Assembly: GCF_004339465.1 (NCBI RefSeq)
Contig: NZ_SMFY01000001.1
Location: 1,054,001 to 1,118,000, forward strand
Source: Ancylobacter aquaticus
Lineage (GTDB): Bacteria > Pseudomonadota > Alphaproteobacteria > Rhizobiales > Xanthobacteraceae
Length of the DNA stretch: 64,000 bases
Reading direction: 5' to 3'
Part shown: positions 60,388-64,000 of the stretch, in pieces
How positions within the stretch are numbered: the first letter of the stretch is position 1
Layout of the letters: each line of letters starts with the position of its first letter
Position numbers and translations under genes: made by a program
Notes under the pieces: generated by a model
Database searches by the model: none
The model's input: the letters and a program-made list of their open reading frames with translations, nothing else
Told to the model about the DNA's origin: nothing

Positions 60388-61428
60388 TTAGCCGCTTTCC
60401 TGCCCGGTGACAACGCCCGAGATCAGATTCGCGTGGTACAGCGCCGCCTCGTCGATGCGAGCGCCTTCCCGCACCGGTGCCAGCGAGGCAATCAACCGAG
60501 CGATTTCCGCTTCGCGGACGCGGCGTGCCTCTTCCCCCTCGCCAACCGTGACCGCCCGGAAGCGGATGAGCGCCCCCGGCAGGAGTCTGCCCGCGAGCGG
60601 CAGGTCGGCGGAGATGACGGTCGCAATCTTGGCATAGCCGCCAATGGTCTGGTGGTCCGCGAGCAGCACGATGGGAAGGCCCGAGCCCGGCACCTGGATC
60701 GCCCCCGTGGCAATGCCGTCGGAGACGATATCGGCGCTGTTGCGGAAGGCGAGCGGGGGGCCTTCCAGCCGCATCCCCATGCGGTCGGCCTCGCGCGAGA
60801 CGCGGTAGGGCGTGGCGAAGAAAGCGTCGAGCGCCGCCTCGGTGAAGGCGTCGGCCTGCGGGCCTCGCACCGCGCGCAGCGTAACTTCGCCGGAGGCGCG
60901 CGGCGGGGCGGGGAGTTCGAGGCAGGGGCCCTGCGCCGCCCACTCGCCGAGGGGGAGTCTGTCGCCAGCGGCCAGCGCGCGGCCCTCATTCCCGCCGAAG
61001 CCGCCCTTGAGATCGGTGGCGCGCGAGCCCAGCACAAGTGGTACGTCGACGCCGCCGGCGAGGGCCAGCACGGCACAGCCGGAGCCGGTGAGCGCCCCGA
61101 GCCGCACCCGCGCGCCTTCCGGCACGTCGAGTGCGCGCCAGGCGCCATAGCGCCGCGTCTCGTCCCCGACCGTGACCTCGATGGCGGCCTGCGCCCCTGC
61201 GAGCGCCAGCCGCGCCGGCCCGCCGATTACCTCGAAGGTCGGCCCGGATAGGCGGATTTCCAGCCCCGCACACCCGGCCTCATTGCCAACCAGCGCATTG
61301 GCGAGCCGCAGCGCCGGTCCGTCCAATGCCCCGCACACCGGCACCCCATAGGCCTGGAAACCATGGCGTCCGAGATCCTGCACGGTCGTCTGCGGGCCGG
61401 GCTGGAGGATGTGAAGGCTCGGACTCAT
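60388..61428 (-). CDS. pxpC: 5-oxoprolinase subunit C family (PxpC/KipA, biotin-dependent carboxyltransferase-like)
   Basis: A 346-residue protein. The family opening LHILQPGPQTTVQDLGRHGFQAYGVPVCGALDGPALRLANALVGN (about 5-49) and RAVRGPQADAFTEAALDAFF, then VSDGIATGAIQVPGSGLPIVLLADHQTIGGYAKIATVI, are diagnostic. With PxpA and PxpB it makes an ATP-dependent 5-oxoproline (lactam) hydrolase in bacteria. It overlaps pxpB by four bases. In this island it could open another lactam produced by the Mo-hydroxylase. Confidence 0.9.
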   Translation of the reverse strand: MSPSLHILQPGPQTTVQDLGRHGFQAYGVPVCGALDGPALRLANALVGNEAGCAGLEIRLSGPTFEVIGGPARLALAGAQAAIEVTVGDETRRYGAWRALDVPEGARVRLGALTGSGCAVLALAGGVDVPLVLGSRATDLKGGFGGNEGRALAAGDRLPLGEWAAQGPCLELPAPPRASGEVTLRAVRGPQADAFTEAALDAFFATPYRVSREADRMGMRLEGPPLAFRNSADIVSDGIATGAIQVPGSGLPIVLLADHQTIGGYAKIATVISADLPLAGRLLPGALIRFRAVTVGEGEEARRVREAEIARLIASLAPVREGARIDEAALYHANLISGVVTGQESG

Positions 61429-62198
61429 GCGGGCGCGCCCTCCACGTCCGGCACGAAGCGTCCCTGCGCGACATCCTCCCGGATCGCGGCATGTTCATCT
61501 GCGCCTACCGGCACGAACCGCACCCCGTCGCCGGGCGTGAACAGGGTTGGCGGTGTCCGTGCCGGATCGAAGAAGCGCAGCGGCGTGTTGCCGATGAGGT
61601 GCCAGCCGCCGGGCGATTCCACGGGATAGATGCCGCTCATACGCTGGGCTATGGCGACCGAGCCGGGCGGCACCCGCACGCGCGGGCTGGTGCGGCGCGG
61701 CAGGTCGAGTGCTTCCGGCAGGTCGCCGAGATAGGCGAAGCCGGGCAGGAAGCCCTGCACATAGACCCGGTAGAGTGTGCCGGCGTGGAGGGCGATCACC
61801 TCCGCCGCGCTCAGGCCCGTGGCGGCGGCTACCTCCGTGAGGTCCGGGCCGGCCTCGCCGCCATAGAGCACGGGAATCCGCCAGATGCGCGGGGGAGCCT
61901 GTCCCGCCTCGTCCTCCAGTTCCAACGCGCCGATGAACGCCTGGAGCGCCTGCGCGCTCGTGCGAAGAGGGTCGTAATGAACCAGCAGCGAGCGGAAGCT
62001 CGGCACGGTTTCCACCAGCCCCTCCGGCCGCGCCTCGGCCAGAAGGGCGGCGGTGCGGTGCACCAGCGCATTGATTGCGGGATCAATGCGGTCGCCGAAC
62101 TCGACGGCGAAGGCGGTGTCGCCCACAGGCAGAAAGCGCGCGCGGGCGTCGATCCGCCTGGCCGTCATCGCCTGCCCGCCCGCCATACGTGCCCCCAT
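61425..62198 (-). CDS. pxpB: 5-oxoprolinase subunit B family (PxpB/KipI)
   Basis: A 257-residue protein of the KipI family: FLPVGDTAFAVEFGDRIDPAINALVH near the N-terminus, then IPVLYGGEAGPDLTEVAAATGLSAAEVIALH, YVQGFLPGFAYLGDLPEALDLPRR and GGWHLIGNTPLRFFDP. It supplies a cyclophilin-like part of the PxpABC complex. The start is unsure: in-frame ATGs lie at 62198, 62186 and 62168; GGGGGC lies before 62186. It is divergent from pxpA across a 120-bp region. Confidence 0.9.
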   Translation of the reverse strand: MGARMAGGQAMTARRIDARARFLPVGDTAFAVEFGDRIDPAINALVHRTAALLAEARPEGLVETVPSFRSLLVHYDPLRTSAQALQAFIGALELEDEAGQAPPRIWRIPVLYGGEAGPDLTEVAAATGLSAAEVIALHAGTLYRVYVQGFLPGFAYLGDLPEALDLPRRTSPRVRVPPGSVAIAQRMSGIYPVESPGGWHLIGNTPLRFFDPARTPPTLFTPGDGVRFVPVGADEHAAIREDVAQGRFVPDVEGAPA

Positions 62199-62230
62199 TC
62201 CGCGCCCGCGCGTTGCCGCTCTGCAGCAAT

Positions 62231-62248
62231 CATACTAATGTTAGTATG
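62231..62248. promoter_or_regulatory. Perfect 18-bp palindrome between pxpB and pxpA
   Basis: CATACTAA-TG-TTAGTATG, an 8-bp inverted repeat with 2-base centre in the AT-rich divergent promoter region. Size and symmetry fit a GntR-type operator. One dimer here could control both pxpBC and pxpA-fbiC. Confidence 0.55.
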
Positions 62249-62318
62249 TTTCGACTTGAAATGCATGATTATATAATGTGTTAATGTCAACAGAACCTAG
62301 GGTGTCGGGAGGCTTGCC

Positions 62319-63095
62319 GTGGCGAAGCGCATGAATATCAACGCCGATATGGGCGAAGGCTACGGCCATTACGACATCGGCAATGACGACGCGATCCTGC
62401 AGATCGTCAAGAGCGTCAATGTCGCCTGCGGCCTGCATGCGGGCGATGCGACGGTGATGCGCGACGTGTGCCTCAAGGCAAAAGCCAATGGCGTTTCGAT
62501 TGGCGCCCATCCCGGGTTCAACGACATCTGGGGTTTCGGCCGCCGGCAGATACGCATGAACGCCGACGATCTCGAATATCTCGTCGCCTATCAGCTCGGC
62601 GCTCTCGCCGGCATGGCGGCCTATGCCGGCGCCACGGTAACGCATGTGAAGCCGCATGGCGCGCTGAACAATATGTGCGCCGTCGACAGGGATTACGCGC
62701 GGGCCATCGCGCGCGCCATCAAGGCGGTGGATCCCTCGCTCTATTATCTCGCGCTCTCCGGCACCGAGATGGAGAAGGCGGCACTCGACATCGGCGTGCC
62801 CCTGTCGCGGGAGGCCTTCATCGACCGGCTCTATGAGGACGACGGTAATCTCCGCTCGCGCACCAATGCCGACGCGATGATCCGCGACCCCAAGGTCGCC
62901 TCCGAGCGGGTGGTTCGCATGGTGCTCGACGAGGAGATCATCTCGGTGAACGGCAAGAAGATGCCGACCAAATTCGATTCGCTCTGCGTGCATGGCGACG
63001 AGCCGACCGCCATCGCGGTGGCGTCCGCCTGCTGCGAGGCGCTGCAGGCGGCAGGCGTCGAGCTTGTCACCCTGCCCGAGATGATGGCGGTCTGA
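62319..63095 (+). CDS. pxpA: 5-oxoprolinase subunit A family (PxpA, LamB/YcsF)
   Basis: A 258-residue deacetylase-like TIM-barrel protein. Family motifs are [18 protein letters not shown] (about 7-24), [14 protein letters not shown] (about 34-47), [18 protein letters not shown] (about 59-76), [11 protein letters not shown] and [11 protein letters not shown] at the end. I use the GTG at 62319, with GGGAGG six bases upstream; an ATG four codons in would place that site too far away. Unlike the usual pxpBCA order on one strand, it is divergent from pxpBC. Its stop is followed after four bases by fbiC. Confidence 0.92.
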   Translation: MAKRMNINADMGEGYGHYDIGNDDAILQIVKSVNVACGLHAGDATVMRDVCLKAKANGVSIGAHPGFNDIWGFGRRQIRMNADDLEYLVAYQLGALAGMAAYAGATVTHVKPHGALNNMCAVDRDYARAIARAIKAVDPSLYYLALSGTEMEKAALDIGVPLSREAFIDRLYEDDGNLRSRTNADAMIRDPKVASERVVRMVLDEEIISVNGKKMPTKFDSLCVHGDEPTAIAVASACCEALQAAGVELVTLPEMMAV

Positions 63096-63099
63096 GCCG

Positions 63100-64000
63100 A
63101 TGGCTGGAGCGCGAGGCGGGGCGGTTGTTTCCCCGGGCGAGCGCCTCGACGACGAGGCGGCCCTCGCGCTCGCGGATGAGACCGACCTCCTCGCGCTGAT
63201 GGCGCGGGCGGCGCGGCTGCGCGATGCCGGCTTTGGCAGCACCGTCACCGTCTCGCGAAAAGTCTTTATCCCGCTCACCCAGCTGTGCCGGGATGTCTGC
63301 CACTACTGCACCTTCGCCCATCCGCCCCGCAAGGGACAGCGGGCCTTCCTGACCCCGGAGGAGGTGCTGGAGATCGCCCGCGCCGGCGCGCGCATGGGCT
63401 GCGACGAGGTGCTGTTCACGCTCGGCGACAAGCCGGAGCAGCGCTATGGCGTGGCGCGGGAGGAACTGGCGGCGCTCGGCCATGCCAGCACGCTCTCCTA
63501 TCTGCGCGCCATGGCGGCGCTGGTGCTGGAGGAGACCGGGCTGCTGCCGCACCTCAATGCGGGAGTGATGGACGAGGCGGAGCTCGCCAGCCTGCGCGAA
63601 GTGTCCGCCTCCCAGGGGCTGATGATCGAGACCACAGCCGAGCGGCTTTCCGCCCGCGGCGGGCCCCATTTCGGCTCACCGGACAAGCTGCCGGCGGCGC
63701 GCCTCGCCACGCTGGAGGCGGCGGGGCGGGCGCGGGTGCCGTTCACCACCGGCCTGCTGATCGGCATCGGCGAGACGCGCCGGGAACGCATCGAGGCGCT
63801 GCTCGCCATCCGCGCATCGCATGAGCGGCACGGCCATGTGCAGGAAGTCATCATCCAGAATTTCCGCGCCAAGCCCGGCACCCGCATGGCAAACGCGCCG
63901 GAGCCCTCGCTGGAGGACCATTTGTGGACGGTGGCGGTGGCGCGCGTCGTGCTCGGTGCCGGCGTCTCGCTACAGGCGCCGCCCAATCTCCAGCCGGAGG
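63100..64000 (+). CDS. fbiC: FO synthase, CofG part (7,8-didemethyl-8-hydroxy-5-deazariboflavin synthase), cut by window edge
   Basis: The first 300 residues of a radical SAM enzyme that builds the deazaflavin Fo of F420. The [4Fe-4S] ligands are Cys63, Cys67 and Cys70 in [18 protein letters not shown]. Further CofG features are [40 protein letters not shown], the [13 protein letters not shown] segment and [13 protein letters not shown]. The window ends before one can see whether a CofH half follows (a fused FbiC has about 850 residues). It begins four bases behind pxpA and should share its message, which separates this F420 gene from cofEDC by about 19 kb. Confidence 0.93.
   Translation, partial: MAGARGGAVVSPGERLDDEAALALADETDLLALMARAARLRDAGFGSTVTVSRKVFIPLTQLCRDVCHYCTFAHPPRKGQRAFLTPEEVLEIARAGARMGCDEVLFTLGDKPEQRYGVAREELAALGHASTLSYLRAMAALVLEETGLLPHLNAGVMDEAELASLREVSASQGLMIETTAERLSARGGPHFGSPDKLPAARLATLEAAGRARVPFTTGLLIGIGETRRERIEALLAIRASHERHGHVQEVIIQNFRAKPGTRMANAPEPSLEDHLWTVAVARVVLGAGVSLQAPPNLQPE

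Overview
The window is a GC-rich, gene-dense stretch of a bacterial chromosome. Gene content and sequence style suggest an alphaproteobacterium of the Hyphomicrobiales, perhaps a Xanthobacteraceae-type soil organism. That placement is an inference from TRAP transporters, Mo-hydroxylases, a FecI/FecR system, Rhizobiales-style palindromic intergenic repeats and F420 genes in a proteobacterial setting. I see no rRNA, tRNA, CRISPR array, insertion sequence or phage gene.

Layout. 1-1199: 3' part of a TRAP transporter large permease. 1374-6562: iron or haem uptake (FecI-type sigma factor, FecR anti-sigma factor, TonB-dependent receptor with signalling domain, periplasmic binding protein). The stretches before fecR and before the receptor share one promoter-like element. 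6655-11515: arsenic resistance island with two ArsR-type regulators, two unrelated arsenate reductases, Acr3, an MFS transporter and ArsH. Both regulator genes look leaderless.

11601-26520: two facing operons and a divergent lactonase gene that together resemble D-apiose/D-apionate catabolism. They comprise an SMP-30 lactonase, a sugar ABC transporter with a fused ATPase-permease, an ApnL-type lactonase, a FadR-type regulator, a TRAP transporter, an ApnO-type oxidoisomerase, an OiaK-type kinase and a RuBisCO-like protein. A shared operator-like word (AACTGGTATAAT, or its core ACTGGTAT) lies in three of the promoter regions. 26851-33893: FAD/NAD(P)-binding protein, spermidine/putrescine-type ABC transporter and 2-hydroxyacid dehydrogenase.

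34073-64000: a large accessory catabolic region. A LysR regulator faces an operon of an HpaB-type monooxygenase, flavin reductase, RidA, DUF1028 protein, GlcG-like protein, GST and an AroQ-like protein that lacks key catalytic residues. Next comes an F420 operon: an F420-dependent glucose-6-phosphate dehydrogenase homologue with all known substrate residues, then cofE, cofD and cofC. A CUT1-type ABC transporter with two different ATPases, a GMC oxidoreductase with a small partner, and a phosphoribosyltransferase follow. Then come two divergent molybdenum-hydroxylase large subunits, an FAD subunit and an iron-sulfur subunit fused to a CoxG domain. The end of the window holds a GntR/UTRA regulator, a 5-oxoprolinase-like PxpABC set and, four bases behind pxpA, the start of fbiC/cofG for F420.

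The F420 genes are interleaved with Mo-hydroxylases, an ATP-dependent lactamase-like complex, a flavin monooxygenase and transporters. My working reading is a catabolic island for an unknown, perhaps N-heterocyclic, compound that uses deazaflavin F420. The individual enzyme families are recognisable; the pathway they form is not one I can name.
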